Source: Lacibacter cauensis
Lineage (GTDB): Bacteria; Bacteroidota; Bacteroidia; Chitinophagales; Chitinophagaceae
Assembly (NCBI RefSeq): GCF_007830055.1
Contig: NZ_VLLE01000002.1
Location: 693,953-757,952 of the forward strand
Reading direction: 5' to 3'
Length of the DNA: 64,000 nt
A program made the translations under genes and the position numbers. The notes beneath the pieces are model-generated. The model worked only from the letters and a program-made list of their open reading frames with translations. It made no database searches and had not been told where the DNA came from. Of this stretch, positions 15,676 through 25,253 are shown piece by piece (position 1 is the first letter of the stretch; every line of letters starts with the position of its first letter).

Positions 15676-16305
15676 ATGAACCTGATTGTATTCGGAGCAA
15701 CCGGGCAGGTTGGAGTGCAGGTAGTAAAGCAAGCGTTGTGGCGTGGACATGCAGTAAAAGCCTATGGCCGTAATGTGCATCAGCTGGCCGATGGTAATCC
15801 GAAGCTGCAGTTGATCAAAGGCGCTTTGTTTGATGAGGGCGATGTATACGATGCAATAAAAGGCTGCGATGCGGTGATCAGCGTTATTGGTGGTGCATTT
15901 GATGGTGCCGATAAATCCCGATCGCTGGGTATGAAGAATATTGTGACACAAATGAAAAAGGCAGCTGTACGCCGCATTGTTGCACTGGGCGGCATGGGTA
16001 TTTTAAATTTTGATGAACATTCGTTGCTCATCGATCAGAAAGATTATCCGCAGGAATACCTGCCTGTTGGCAACGAGCACCGCAAAGCATTTGAATACTT
16101 GCAGGCTTCGTCGCTCGATTGGACATTTGTCTGCAGTCCGGATATCATCAACGATGGACCAACGGGCAACTACACCACGAATAAAGATTATCCGCCGCAA
16201 CCCAATTTATACCGCATCAACGCCGGCGATCTTGCCCAGTTTATGCTAACTGAGCTGGAAGAAAATGCTTATGTGCAAAGCAGGGTTGGTATTTCAGCTA
16301 AATAA
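15676..16305 (+). CDS. Atypical short-chain dehydrogenase-like NAD(P)-binding protein
   Basis: 209 residues. The Rossmann signature GATGQVGVQVVKQAL starts at residue 7, followed by an aGCDAVISVIGG strand and RRIVALGGMG; the C-terminal region has WTFVCSPDIIND. This matches the NmrA/YwnB-like 'NAD(P)H-binding' group, which includes flavin reductases and redox-sensing proteins, and lacks the usual YxxxK pair of classical dehydrogenases. The substrate is unknown. Its stop codon overlaps the first bases of a second copy of the repeat seen at the GxxExxY cassette. Confidence 0.8.
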   Translation: MNLIVFGATGQVGVQVVKQALWRGHAVKAYGRNVHQLADGNPKLQLIKGALFDEGDVYDAIKGCDAVISVIGGAFDGADKSRSLGMKNIVTQMKKAAVRRIVALGGMGILNFDEHSLLIDQKDYPQEYLPVGNEHRKAFEYLQASSLDWTFVCSPDIINDGPTGNYTTNKDYPPQPNLYRINAGDLAQFMLTELEENAYVQSRVGISAK

Positions 16306-16349
16306 TAGAAACACGGATAACGCAGATTGTTGCTGATAGTAACGGATAT
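16304..16349 (+). repeat. Solitary copy of the GxxExxY-cassette end repeat
   Basis: ATAGA, ACACGGATAAC, CAGAT and CGGAT blocks fall in the same register as in 8930-8978. It starts within the stop codon of the upstream gene, exactly as at the other locus. No GxxExxY gene accompanies it; only 33 nt remain before the end of the convergent gene. Confidence 0.6.
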
Positions 16350-16382
16350 GAAATCATTGCATAGCTATCCTAATTTGTAGTG

Positions 16383-17120
16383 CTATCCTCGTTTCAGCTC
16401 CCATAAAAAGATACTGGTCGCAATGGCTGCATTCAACGATTCAGCTTCACCAAAACGGGGAATCATCAAGGCGTCGCTCAGCAAAGGAATCACCTCTTCA
16501 CGAATGCCATTGGCTTCGTTGCCAATGACTAAAATACCGTTTCCTGGAAACGTAAACGAAGCTAGTTCTTTTCCGCACAGCACTGCACCAACAACCGGCA
16601 GTTGCTGCTTGCTGAGAAAGCTTGTCAACTCTTTTTCAATGATGGTTACACGCATAATGCTGCCCATGGTGGCTTGCACTACTTTGGGATTGTAGATATC
16701 TGCACAATCGGGCGAACAAACGATCTGCTTAATGCCAAACCAATCGGCCAGGCGAATGATGGTGCCCATGTTGCCGGGATCACGAATAGCATCGAGTACC
16801 AGTGTCCAATCATTTGCAGCAGCGCTCCACTCCTGCTGTGGAAAATAATGCAGTAAGGCCAGTGCCTGGTTAGGCGTTTGCAGTTGCGAAATACGCTCCA
16901 GTTCATCATCCGTAACAACAAAATGCTGTTGTATATTTTTTGCAGCAGCGCAATGCCCGTAAAATGTTTCGGTAGCGTATAACCGCACTATTTGCGAAGG
17001 ATAATGCTGCACCAGCTCGGCCACCATTTTGCTGCCTTCTACCAAAAACAGCCTTTCTTGGTCCCTTCTTTTTTTGTGGCCTAAACTTTGGATATATTTG
17101 ACTTCGTTTTTACTGAGCAT
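16383..17120 (-). CDS. TrmH/SpoU-family RNA 2'-O-methyltransferase
   Basis: 245 residues. An N-terminal substrate-binding domain (LSKNEVKYIQSLGHKKRRDQERLFLVEG) precedes the SPOUT knot domain. SpoU motif 1 is seen as IRDPGNMGTIIRLADWFG near residue 111, motif 2 as LVIGNEANGIREE near 190, and motif 3 as IPRFGEAESLNAAIATSIFLWEL at the end. It methylates ribose in tRNA or rRNA with S-adenosylmethionine; which site is not evident. It is divergent from the TamL-like gene with only 13 bp between the two ATGs, so the promoters must lie inside the opposite coding regions. Confidence 0.88.
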   Translation of the reverse strand: MLSKNEVKYIQSLGHKKRRDQERLFLVEGSKMVAELVQHYPSQIVRLYATETFYGHCAAAKNIQQHFVVTDDELERISQLQTPNQALALLHYFPQQEWSAAANDWTLVLDAIRDPGNMGTIIRLADWFGIKQIVCSPDCADIYNPKVVQATMGSIMRVTIIEKELTSFLSKQQLPVVGAVLCGKELASFTFPGNGILVIGNEANGIREEVIPLLSDALMIPRFGEAESLNAAIATSIFLWELKRG

Positions 17121-17133
17121 TGATCATCTTTTT

Positions 17134-19635
17134 ATGCAATTCACCCGGGCAGCTGTTACCATATTATTCAGTTTTATTGCAATGCAGGCAATTGTTTCCT
17201 GCACGGCATTTAAAAAACCAACCCGGCGTCAATATACCAAAGTAAAGAAATATCCCATAGATAAGCCCTTTGTTTATTACAACGAAATAAAGGTTGTAAA
17301 CGATAAGTTGAGCAAGGATGAAAAAACAGTTTTGGGTGATGGGTTACGTACACAGCTCGACGATAGTTTGCAAACAATCGTAAAAGAGTCGTTTGTATTT
17401 TTTAAGAAACTCGAGTCGCCCGCTGTTTACGATACGGGGTACGCTGTTAACAGTGCCCGTAACATGGAAATCTATCTAAAGACCGAAGGTTATTATAACG
17501 GTAAGGTCAATTACGAACTGTTTCCCTTCGATACAGTTTACAAAGGCAATCCTGAAAAAGAACAGATACGGGTTGCAACCAAGTTTATTGTGAACACCGG
17601 ACCTGTTTTCCGCATCGATTCTATTGCTATTATTCCAAACGATTCGGGACGTAACTACCTTGTGCCGCTGCAGGAGTTATCGAACAAATATTTGTCGCAA
17701 AGTTTGCTGAAAAAAGGCAAGCCCTTTTCAGAACAACTGGTATCGGGCGAAATGAATCGGTTGGTGGAGCTGTTCCGCAACAACGGGTATTACAATTTTA
17801 CCCGTGATGCTATTTATGCCGATGTAGATACGGTTTTTCTTGCACTGCTCGACCCATTGCTGGCACTGGATCCTATCCGCCAGTTTGAAGTATTCCAGGA
17901 AGCACAGGAACGCAGAAAGAACCCGGTGATCAATGTGTACATCCGTACCAAGCCCAAATTAAATCCTGCCGTTTTTCAGCAGTTCACCAATAACAAAATT
18001 GTTGTTTATCCTGAATTTAAAGGGGGCGATAAAACGGATTCTATTCCTTATGTTGATAGTGTACGCAACAACATTATTGTGCGTTTTCAGGAAGGGAAGT
18101 TCAAACCGTTGTTTATCCGTCGTAATCTGAAATTACGAACAGACAGTTTGTACAGTGCTTTAAAGATTAGCCAAACAGCTGAAGAGTTGAATAAACTAAA
18201 TGTGTGGCAGGTTATCCGTATTCAGCCAAAAATTTCAACAGAAGATTCAGCAAAAATCGATTACGATGTATTGCTGATTCCTTACAAGCGATACACGTTC
18301 AGTACCAACCTTGAAGGTGTGTTTAACCAACCGTTAAACCAGCTGACAGGTGCCGGTAACCTTGTTGGTTTGGGTGTAAACTTTGGTTTGCAGGATCGTA
18401 ATATTGCCAAACAAGGTATCCAGATGACGAACACTTTGCGTACCGGTATTGAGTTTGGCTTACCTCCTATCAATGCCGGTTTGCAGGCAACCGAGTTAAC
18501 CTTCAGCAATTCCATAACATGGCCACGCATACCCGATAAACTGTTTACACGTAAAAGCAGGCGTTGGCTCAACCGCAAAACATTCTTAACCTCCAATATT
18601 TCTATCATCGATAGAAATATCAACAAGAATGGATCGTTTGCGCTTACCACTGTGAGTTCAACATTTGGCTGGCAGTTTCAAACGCCCAAGAATGCATTGT
18701 GGCGTGTAAGTCCGTTAAATGTTGAGTATGTAAACCTTTACGATATCTCTAACAACTTCAGGGAGCAGCTGAACAACAATCCGTTTCTGCGTAACTCTTT
18801 TAACCAGGGTTTTGTATTAGGTGTTGTAAATGCAGGTTACAAACAACCATTCCGTATCAAGAAACACGATAATCATTCGGCGGCTCTGCGTGTAAATTTT
18901 GAAGAATCGGGTGCGTTGTTTGGCCGCTTTAAAAAATCGGTGACGTTGTTCGATGAGCAATTGTTTGAGTATGTGAAAGCCGATGCCGAATTCCGTTATG
19001 CTATTGCGAATCCTGCACGTAACCGGGAGTTGGTTTTCCGTGCAGCAGTTGGTGCGGGTTATCTCTACGATAACGATACATCGAACATGCCGTTCTTTAA
19101 ACAGTTTGCAGGTGGTGGCCCTAACAGTATGCGTGCATGGCCATTGCGTAGTTTAGGACCGGGTGCCAGCCGTAACGATCCACGTACCGGACGTAACCAG
19201 TTTTTCAGTCGTTCGGGCGATATGTTACTGGAAGGAAACATTGAATACCGTTACAATATCTGGAGTATTTGGCCCAACACTCTTATTTTACGAGGTGCAC
19301 TCTTTACCGATATCGGTAACGTGTGGAACTTCCGTAACCAAAGTAATATCGGCAACGATACTGTTGTCTTCCAACTGAAGAACCTGTACAGAGATTTAAG
19401 TGTAAGTGTGGGTACCGGTTTCCGTCTGGATTTTGTTGGCCTGTTCCTGATACGTGTGGATGTTGGGTATCGTTTAAAAAACCCGGCTTATCCGTTTGTG
19501 CTCACCAACGATGGGTGGCGTATTCCTAAATTCAGTGATGCTGCCAATCTTTTCAGCGGTTCGGATGCTGCACGAAGCTGGCGCTACGACAATATCAATA
19601 TTTCATTGGGGATTGGTTTGCCGTTCCAGTTCTGA
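17134..19635 (+). CDS. tamL: BamA/TamA-family outer-membrane assembly lipoprotein (TamL-like)
   Basis: About 833 residues from the ATG at 17134. The signal peptide ends in the lipobox AIVSC, so Cys23 is probably lipidated; this lipoprotein form of TamA is a Bacteroidota speciality. POTRA-like repeats occupy about residues 50-400; the C-terminal Omp85 barrel follows, with the FAGGGPNSMRAWPLRSLGPG loop (the conserved RGF-type lid motif has RAW here) and a terminal Phe (GLPFQF) acting as the beta-signal. It should sit in the outer membrane and help insert or export envelope proteins. No tamB is adjacent. The longer reading frame from 17029 overlaps the divergent methylase and lacks a signal peptide at its start. 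Confidence 0.8.
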   Translation: MQFTRAAVTILFSFIAMQAIVSCTAFKKPTRRQYTKVKKYPIDKPFVYYNEIKVVNDKLSKDEKTVLGDGLRTQLDDSLQTIVKESFVFFKKLESPAVYDTGYAVNSARNMEIYLKTEGYYNGKVNYELFPFDTVYKGNPEKEQIRVATKFIVNTGPVFRIDSIAIIPNDSGRNYLVPLQELSNKYLSQSLLKKGKPFSEQLVSGEMNRLVELFRNNGYYNFTRDAIYADVDTVFLALLDPLLALDPIRQFEVFQEAQERRKNPVINVYIRTKPKLNPAVFQQFTNNKIVVYPEFKGGDKTDSIPYVDSVRNNIIVRFQEGKFKPLFIRRNLKLRTDSLYSALKISQTAEELNKLNVWQVIRIQPKISTEDSAKIDYDVLLIPYKRYTFSTNLEGVFNQPLNQLTGAGNLVGLGVNFGLQDRNIAKQGIQMTNTLRTGIEFGLPPINAGLQATELTFSNSITWPRIPDKLFTRKSRRWLNRKTFLTSNISIIDRNINKNGSFALTTVSSTFGWQFQTPKNALWRVSPLNVEYVNLYDISNNFREQLNNNPFLRNSFNQGFVLGVVNAGYKQPFRIKKHDNHSAALRVNFEESGALFGRFKKSVTLFDEQLFEYVKADAEFRYAIANPARNRELVFRAAVGAGYLYDNDTSNMPFFKQFAGGGPNSMRAWPLRSLGPGASRNDPRTGRNQFFSRSGDMLLEGNIEYRYNIWSIWPNTLILRGALFTDIGNVWNFRNQSNIGNDTVVFQLKNLYRDLSVSVGTGFRLDFVGLFLIRVDVGYRLKNPAYPFVLTNDGWRIPKFSDAANLFSGSDAARSWRYDNINISLGIGLPFQF

Positions 19636-19677
19636 TGATCGTTTAATCTAATCCTTAAACGTCACTCTCGACTTTGC

Positions 19678-20379
19678 TCAGGACTCCATTCCCGCTTTCA
19701 CTTCTTTTATCCAGGCTAATGTATCGGGCAATGTTCTTGCTTGTTCGGTTGTAAACTCACCGATGCGTGTACGACGCAGGCTGCTGAGATAAGCTCCGCA
19801 ACCCAATGCTTTACCATAGTCGTGTGCAAGACTGCGGATGTAGGTTCCCGTAGAGCAAACCACACGAAAATGCAACACCGGTAATTCAATCTTTGTTATT
19901 TCAAACGCAGCAATGTGCAAGGGTCTTGGCTCCAGTACCACTTCTACTCCTTTTCTTGCCATCAGGTAAACAGGTTTCCCTTTTTGTTTAATAGCAGAAT
20001 GTGTTGGCGGCACCTGCATAATATCGCCGATGAATTGTTTCGTTGTTGCGTGAATGAGTTCTTCTGTAACAAACGAATAATCTTTCTGCTGTTCGGGTTC
20101 GCTTTCCAGATCGTACGTTGGTGTTACGGCGCCAATGGTAAAGGTGCCGGTGTATTCTTTTTCACGGGCCTGGTATTCGTTGATGCGTTTGGTAAATTTA
20201 CCGGTGCAAAGGATAAGTAAACCTGTTGCCAAAGGATCAAGCGTGCCTGCATGCCCCACCTTTTTTATGCGGATGGTGCTGCGCACTTTTGCCACCACAT
20301 CATGCGATGTCCATTCAAGTGGTTTATCTACTAAGATCACTTGTCCTTCGGTAAAAATGGTTTGCTCTTCCTGTTTCAT
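19678..20379 (-). CDS. truB: tRNA pseudouridine-55 synthase TruB
   Basis: 233 residues. [17 protein letters not shown] and [23 protein letters not shown] carry the TruB signature with the catalytic Asp in TLDP near residue 47; [10 protein letters not shown] and [22 protein letters not shown] are further family motifs. It isomerises U55 in the T loop of elongator tRNAs. The protein lacks a long C-terminal PUA extension, as is common in this phylum. A -7 box lies 7 nt before its ATG. It is convergent with the TamL-like gene. Confidence 0.93.
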   Translation of the reverse strand: MKQEEQTIFTEGQVILVDKPLEWTSHDVVAKVRSTIRIKKVGHAGTLDPLATGLLILCTGKFTKRINEYQAREKEYTGTFTIGAVTPTYDLESEPEQQKDYSFVTEELIHATTKQFIGDIMQVPPTHSAIKQKGKPVYLMARKGVEVVLEPRPLHIAAFEITKIELPVLHFRVVCSTGTYIRSLAHDYGKALGCGAYLSSLRRTRIGEFTTEQARTLPDTLAWIKEVKAGMES

Positions 20380-20386
20380 GCGTGGG

Positions 20387-20394
20387 CAAAGGTA
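20387..20394 (-). promoter_or_regulatory. -7 box of truB
   Basis: TACCTTTG on the minus strand matches TAnnTTTG and ends 7 nt before the truB ATG, so the mRNA would be almost leaderless. No TTG at -33 was found. Confidence 0.45.
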
Positions 20395-20442
20395 GGGATT
20401 GGCGCACGTATGTTACGAGATTGGTTCTGTTTCTCTCACTAC

Positions 20443-21582
20443 TCAATAGGTAAACATCCGCAAAACATTGTACACACTTGGCAACCAGTTACGGATATTG
20501 CCCGGATCGGTTTCTAAGAAATGTTTGGCCATGACATTGCCCATTACGGCTGCCTGTTGAATATCTTTTTTACCTGCCTTTTTATCCTCCAGACAAATAA
20601 GGCTAATGCCACGGTAATAATATGCTGTGGAAGAGCCGGGATGATAGTACAATGCTTTGTCGAAAAAAGTAAGCGCTTCTTTGTATTTCTTTTCCCGTAA
20701 CAACAACGAGCCCATAACAAGGAGTCCGTTTAACGAAGTAGAGTCATCCGCTAAAAGCGCTTCGGTTTGCCTGTACACTTTTTCCATCATGCCAAGCTTT
20801 AATAATCGTGAATTTACAAGTGAGAGATTGTATTCGTCTGCAGGATTCTGTTCGATTGCCCGGTTGAAATAATTTACTGCCGCTGTTGTATCGTGCTGCA
20901 GCAATTTCACATCGCCGATATTGATGTACGGCAGTCCTTGTGTTGAATCGGCTTCAATTGCTTTTTGATAGAAAGAAACAGCGGTGTTTAAATCATCCAT
21001 GTTTTTATAAATGTTCCCCAATACAACAAATGATTTGTAGTGACTGCCCCCTGCCAGTTCTATTGCATTATTTAAACTCTTAATTGCCTTTCGGTAATTA
21101 GATTTATCTCCAAATGTTCCGTAACTGTGTGTGGCTTCATTTTTTTGACAATAGCCTTTATAATACCATCCTTCCGGATCTTTTGGCGACAGTTGAATGT
21201 AATGATCAATTACGGTTAATGCTTCTTTATAATTTTCCAGACTCAACAATACTAATGCTTTCCTGAAAACAGCATCTGTATCATTGGCATTCATTTCGAG
21301 TAAGCGGTTTAAATAGCTTAAGGCAAAATTATAATTACCTAAATGGAAATTTCCCTCAGCAATGCCTATTTGTGCAGCTCTGTTTCCGGGAATGAGTTTC
21401 AAAACTGAATCAAAACAAAGAATGGCTTCTTCATAACGCTTCTCGTGGAGAAGGTAAACTGCTGTCGTTTTTAAACGGTAAGCATTAGCAGAATCAGTAC
21501 TGCTTATTTGTGCGGTTATAACCAATGGTGTCAAGAGAAAAAAGCAGATGACAAGCAAACCATATGATCTGGCAGCAAGCAC
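20443..21582 (-). CDS. Exported TPR protein
   Basis: About 380 residues from the GTG at 21582, which gives the signal peptide MLAARSYGLLVICFFLLTPL. The frame also extends to a TTG at 21627. The body is a string of about nine tetratricopeptide repeats, for instance YNFALSYLNRLLEMNANDTDAVFRKAL (in two parts), NLTAVSFYQKA-type helices and KEALTFFDKALYYHPGSSTAYYYRG. TPRs mediate protein-protein contact; the partner may be the downstream-encoded MoxR/DUF58 complex products, since this gene lies at the 3' end of that cluster on the same strand. The link is positional only. Confidence 0.72.
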   Translation of the reverse strand: MLAARSYGLLVICFFLLTPLVITAQISSTDSANAYRLKTTAVYLLHEKRYEEAILCFDSVLKLIPGNRAAQIGIAEGNFHLGNYNFALSYLNRLLEMNANDTDAVFRKALVLLSLENYKEALTVIDHYIQLSPKDPEGWYYKGYCQKNEATHSYGTFGDKSNYRKAIKSLNNAIELAGGSHYKSFVVLGNIYKNMDDLNTAVSFYQKAIEADSTQGLPYINIGDVKLLQHDTTAAVNYFNRAIEQNPADEYNLSLVNSRLLKLGMMEKVYRQTEALLADDSTSLNGLLVMGSLLLREKKYKEALTFFDKALYYHPGSSTAYYYRGISLICLEDKKAGKKDIQQAAVMGNVMAKHFLETDPGNIRNWLPSVYNVLRMFTY

Positions 21583-21672
21583 GTTTGTGTTTTTTGCAAT
21601 GTAGTAACGGAGACGATGCGTTTGCAATGATGCAGGTCAGAGCAATGGTTGATTGCGCTTATGAAAAGAAGG

Positions 21673-23052
21673 CTATATCGCCTGCCTTGTCTTGATCTCA
21701 ATGTATTTGTTGATGGTGTTTACCGTTACATTTTCCGGTGCGGAAAGAATACTGAGAATGCCGGCGTTTTGCAGTTCTTTCACGATCAGTTGCTTTTCGT
21801 GCATGTATTTACCGGCGATGGTTTTTACATACAGGTCTTCAAGATCTTTTACCTCCTGTTGACTTACCTGTTTCAGTTCGGTATTTTCGAAAAACACAAC
21901 CAGCAGCAGATGGTATTTGGCAATGCGCTTGAGGTATTGCATTTGCCGTTGCATACCCGTTAATGATTCAAAATTAGTAAAGAGAATAATTAAACTCCGT
22001 TGTTTAATGCTTGCACGGATACGGGTGTAGAGTAATTCAAAATCGGATTCCAGAAAAGCTGTTTGTTGATTGTACAACAGCTGCAACACTTTTTCCAGCT
22101 GTACCGGTTTGCGGTCGGCCGCCAGCATGGAGCCTGCTTTGTTGCTGAAGGTCATTAATCCAAACCGATCCTGTTTGTTCAATGCTACGTTGCACATTAC
22201 AAGACTTGCGTTAATGGCATGATCGAGCAAGGTTAATCCCTGGAAAGGCATTTTCATCAGTCGGCCTTTATCAACGATGCAATATACCTGCTGGCTTTTT
22301 TCTTCAGTATACGAGTTTACCATCAGCGATGCTTTGCGTGCCGTTGCTTTCCAATTAATATTGCGTACATCATCGCCTTGCACATACTCTTTCACCTGTT
22401 CAAACTCCATACTGTGACCAATCTTGCGCAAGCGTCTGTTACCGGCTTCTTTTGTTTGTGCAGCTTCGGCATGTAGCTGGTACTGCCGCATACGAATGAA
22501 TGAAGGATACACCGGCACCATTTGTTCCTGTGCTCCGGCAAATTTCCGTTCAACCAAACCAAGCAACGAAGATGCAAAGAACTGTACAGCGCCGAATTTA
22601 TATTCACCTCTTTCGAGTGGACGTAAACTGTAATGTTCCTCTTTGGTTTCGCCCGGTTTTAAGTAAAGGCTGCGTTTAAAATTCCGTTCTTCAAATTGTT
22701 CAGGTAATTCATCAATCAGTACTGCATGTATTTTAAATGGGTACCTGTTTTGTACCGTAATTGTTATGTGGTTAGCATCGCCATTACTTAACCGTTCCGG
22801 AACAATCCGTTCAACAACGGGCTTCCGGTTAATGGCAAATAAGAAAAATAAATCGGCTGCAAATAAAACCGACAGCAATACAAAAGCAATACGGGCGGTC
22901 GTTTCCATTTCAGGAATAAAGTATGCAAGCAGAAACAACACAATGGTTACTGCCAGCAACACATAAAAACGATTGCTGAGATAGACTGCCTTCACTACAA
23001 AGTGCGACAGTACATACAATAAACCTCCTGAAAGTAATAACAACCAGAACAT
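21673..23052 (-). CDS. DUF58 protein (MoxR-associated, vWA-like)
   Basis: About 459 residues. Two N-terminal membrane segments (about 1-20 and 30-55) are followed by a beta domain and the DUF58 signature GHSMEFEQVKEYVQGDDVRNINWKATAR near residue 215. The C-terminal half resembles a von Willebrand A domain, with CIVDKGRLMK in the metal-site position but lacking the full DxSxS. The ATG at 23052 is preferred over a TTG at 23091 that overlaps moxR; GGAGG lies 12 nt upstream. DUF58 proteins act with MoxR ATPases, probably as client or assembly partner at the membrane. Confidence 0.82.
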   Translation of the reverse strand: MFWLLLLSGGLLYVLSHFVVKAVYLSNRFYVLLAVTIVLFLLAYFIPEMETTARIAFVLLSVLFAADLFFLFAINRKPVVERIVPERLSNGDANHITITVQNRYPFKIHAVLIDELPEQFEERNFKRSLYLKPGETKEEHYSLRPLERGEYKFGAVQFFASSLLGLVERKFAGAQEQMVPVYPSFIRMRQYQLHAEAAQTKEAGNRRLRKIGHSMEFEQVKEYVQGDDVRNINWKATARKASLMVNSYTEEKSQQVYCIVDKGRLMKMPFQGLTLLDHAINASLVMCNVALNKQDRFGLMTFSNKAGSMLAADRKPVQLEKVLQLLYNQQTAFLESDFELLYTRIRASIKQRSLIILFTNFESLTGMQRQMQYLKRIAKYHLLLVVFFENTELKQVSQQEVKDLEDLYVKTIAGKYMHEKQLIVKELQNAGILSILSAPENVTVNTINKYIEIKTRQAI

Positions 23053-23053
23053 A

Positions 23054-24031
23054 TTAACGTGGTACCTCCAGCGATTTAATAATGCGATCAATTAATTCGT
23101 CGGCAGTCAATCCTTCCATTTCCTTCTCGGGTGTGAGGATGATGCGATGACGCAACACATGCGGAGCCACTTCAATAATATCTTCCGGTGTAATAAAATC
23201 ACGGCCACGCATTGCTGCAAAAGCTTTCGATGCTTTTACAATGGCAAGTGATGCTCTTGGCGATGCACCAAGGAACAGTGAAGGATTATTTCTTGTTTCG
23301 TACACAATGCGTGCAATAAACTCCAGCAATTTCTGGTCAACAACAATTTTGCGGATCGTCTCTCTGTATTGTGCGATATCATTCGCCGATAAAACTTTTG
23401 CTACTTCGTTCAGCAGGTTTCTGTTATCGGCCTGGTGTTGATTGCTGAGAATGATCACTTCTTCTTCAAGCGTTGGATAGCCTACTTCTATTTTAAACAG
23501 AAAGCGATCGAGCTGTGCTTCGGGCAACCGATAGGTTCCTTCCTGGTCGATGGGGTTTTGTGTTGCCAGCACCATGAAAGGTGTATTCATGGTATAGGTT
23601 GTTCCGTCAACCGTTACCTGCCGTTCTTCCATTACTTCAAACAATGCCGATTGTGTTTTTGCAGGGGCACGGTTAATTTCGTCAATCAAGACAATATTGC
23701 TGAACAGCGGACCGGCTTTAAACTGAAAGCTCGCTTCCTTTGGATTAAACACAGATGTGCCTAATACATCACTCGGCATCAGATCGGGTGTAAACTGAAT
23801 GCGTGAAAAATCTGCATCAATCAGCTTGGCCATTAGTTTGGCCGAAAGTGTTTTGGCAACGCCGGGTACGCCTTCAATAAGAATATGCCCGTCGGCTAAA
23901 ATACCTGCTATCATCAGTTCCAGCATCTGCTCCTGCCCTACAATTATTTTACCTACAGCTTCCCTGATGGTTGCAATTGCATTGTTAAGCTGTGTAAGAT
24001 CTGTACGTTGTTCAAAAAATGATTGTTCCAT
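23054..24031 (-). CDS. MoxR-family AAA+ ATPase
   Basis: 325 residues. Walker A is GVPGVAKTLSAKLMA near residue 55, Walker B LIDEINRAPAKTQSALFEVMEERQ near 117, sensor 1 ATQNPIDQEGTYRLPEAQLDRF near 158, and the C-terminal lid has ASPRASLAIVKASKAFA. MoxR ATPases act as chaperones that mature or activate partner complexes, usually those made with DUF58/vWA proteins. It is followed directly by the DUF58 gene and preceded by DUF4350, all on the minus strand, so cotranscription is likely. Confidence 0.93.
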   Translation of the reverse strand: MEQSFFEQRTDLTQLNNAIATIREAVGKIIVGQEQMLELMIAGILADGHILIEGVPGVAKTLSAKLMAKLIDADFSRIQFTPDLMPSDVLGTSVFNPKEASFQFKAGPLFSNIVLIDEINRAPAKTQSALFEVMEERQVTVDGTTYTMNTPFMVLATQNPIDQEGTYRLPEAQLDRFLFKIEVGYPTLEEEVIILSNQHQADNRNLLNEVAKVLSANDIAQYRETIRKIVVDQKLLEFIARIVYETRNNPSLFLGASPRASLAIVKASKAFAAMRGRDFITPEDIIEVAPHVLRHRIILTPEKEMEGLTADELIDRIIKSLEVPR

Positions 24032-24038
24032 GCCTGCT

Positions 24039-25253
24039 TTATTTTAAAAATTGTTGCATTCGGTTATTATACTCCAGTAACTCTTCATCGGTTACTTTAT
24101 ACGATTCCTGTAGTTGCTGAATAAATTTGAAAAAATCTTTTACTTCTGTTTCTGCTACACCACTCTTTCTTGCTAACGACGACATAAACTCTGCGCTGAG
24201 CTGACTGGTGTTAAGATAGTAATGCGTACGGATATACTCGAGGAAATACGTCGTCATTTTATGCGCAATATTCACATTGTCTTTCTTCTGCAGGTACAAG
24301 CGGCCAATGGTTTCCACAAACGAAATACTGTCGTTACTGTTTACTGTTTTCAACGGAATTAAACGTTGCCTGCGTTTACTTGCAAATGCAACATAAAAAA
24401 TAAGTAATGCCATAGTAAGCAGCAAAGACCATTTGAGCATTTCGTTTTTCAGGAACACATCAAACATCGAAAAGCTTTCGTTGGGGGTACTGCCTATGCG
24501 GTAATAATCATCCCAGTAAACCGTAGTTCTCGAACCGGGCAGGTACGCAAATGCCTCTTCTGCATAAGCCTTGTTTTGTTGCTGCAGTAAAAAATAATTA
24601 CTGAAAGCTTCGGGATTCAGATGCAGGAATATCCGTCCGTTGCCATGTTGTAATGAAATATAGTTGGGCGAAGTTTCATCGTTCTGGCCAAGCACCACAG
24701 CTCCTTTTTCTTCGGGATGTACAAAGTGTGCGTCGAACGGAAAATAAAAGAAACGGTATTGCTTGGGTTGTAACGAATCGGTACGTTTGATAGAAACGGA
24801 TGTGTAACGCATGGGGCCGGCAGTGTCGGCCTGTTGCTGAAATATACTTTTAACTGTATAGTATTGCGGCTCTATTTCCAACTTGTTTAGCAGCTGTTCA
24901 TCGATGTATTCTGCTGCGATAAATAATTGGTTACCGTTGCTTACATATTCGAGCAGCAGATCAACATCTTTCTCTGCCATTAATACCCGCTTTGCAATAA
25001 TTACGTAAAGGCTGTTTACCCGTTCGTTATGAAAGGCAAATGTTTCGGAGAAAGGCTTCGACATAGTAAGCACAGATGTAAGTCTATACTTTGTTGTAAG
25101 CATGCTGTAGGCTACGTATGTACCAAAAGGCTTTTTACTTCTTTTGGAATAATTGCGTGTCATATCGGGCAGCTTTACTTTGCTTTTGCTACCGCAGGAT
25201 GCAAAAGCAAAAAGTGCTGAAAGAATGAAACAATATCGTAGCAGTTTTGTCAA
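24039..25253 (-). CDS. DUF4350 lipoprotein
   Basis: 404 residues. A lipoprotein signal peptide ends at FAFASCGSK (Cys about residue 21). The N-terminal half is a soluble glutamine-amidotransferase-like or DUF4350 domain (VLMAEKDVDLLLEYVSNGNQLFIAAEYI), and a single membrane segment (about 275-293, LLLTMALLIFYVAFA) separates it from a helical C-terminal domain. The ATGA overlap with the upstream DUF4129 gene indicates translational coupling. Its function is unknown beyond membership in the MoxR gene cluster. A lipidated N-terminus with an internal membrane segment fits the periplasmic face of the inner membrane. Confidence 0.75.
   Translation of the reverse strand: MTKLLRYCFILSALFAFASCGSKSKVKLPDMTRNYSKRSKKPFGTYVAYSMLTTKYRLTSVLTMSKPFSETFAFHNERVNSLYVIIAKRVLMAEKDVDLLLEYVSNGNQLFIAAEYIDEQLLNKLEIEPQYYTVKSIFQQQADTAGPMRYTSVSIKRTDSLQPKQYRFFYFPFDAHFVHPEEKGAVVLGQNDETSPNYISLQHGNGRIFLHLNPEAFSNYFLLQQQNKAYAEEAFAYLPGSRTTVYWDDYYRIGSTPNESFSMFDVFLKNEMLKWSLLLTMALLIFYVAFASKRRQRLIPLKTVNSNDSISFVETIGRLYLQKKDNVNIAHKMTTYFLEYIRTHYYLNTSQLSAEFMSSLARKSGVAETEVKDFFKFIQQLQESYKVTDEELLEYNNRMQQFLK

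Noticed and set aside
17029-17133. Extended N-terminus of the TamL-like gene
   Set aside because: It overlaps the divergent methylase gene and lacks a signal peptide, whereas the ATG at 17134 gives a good lipoprotein signal.
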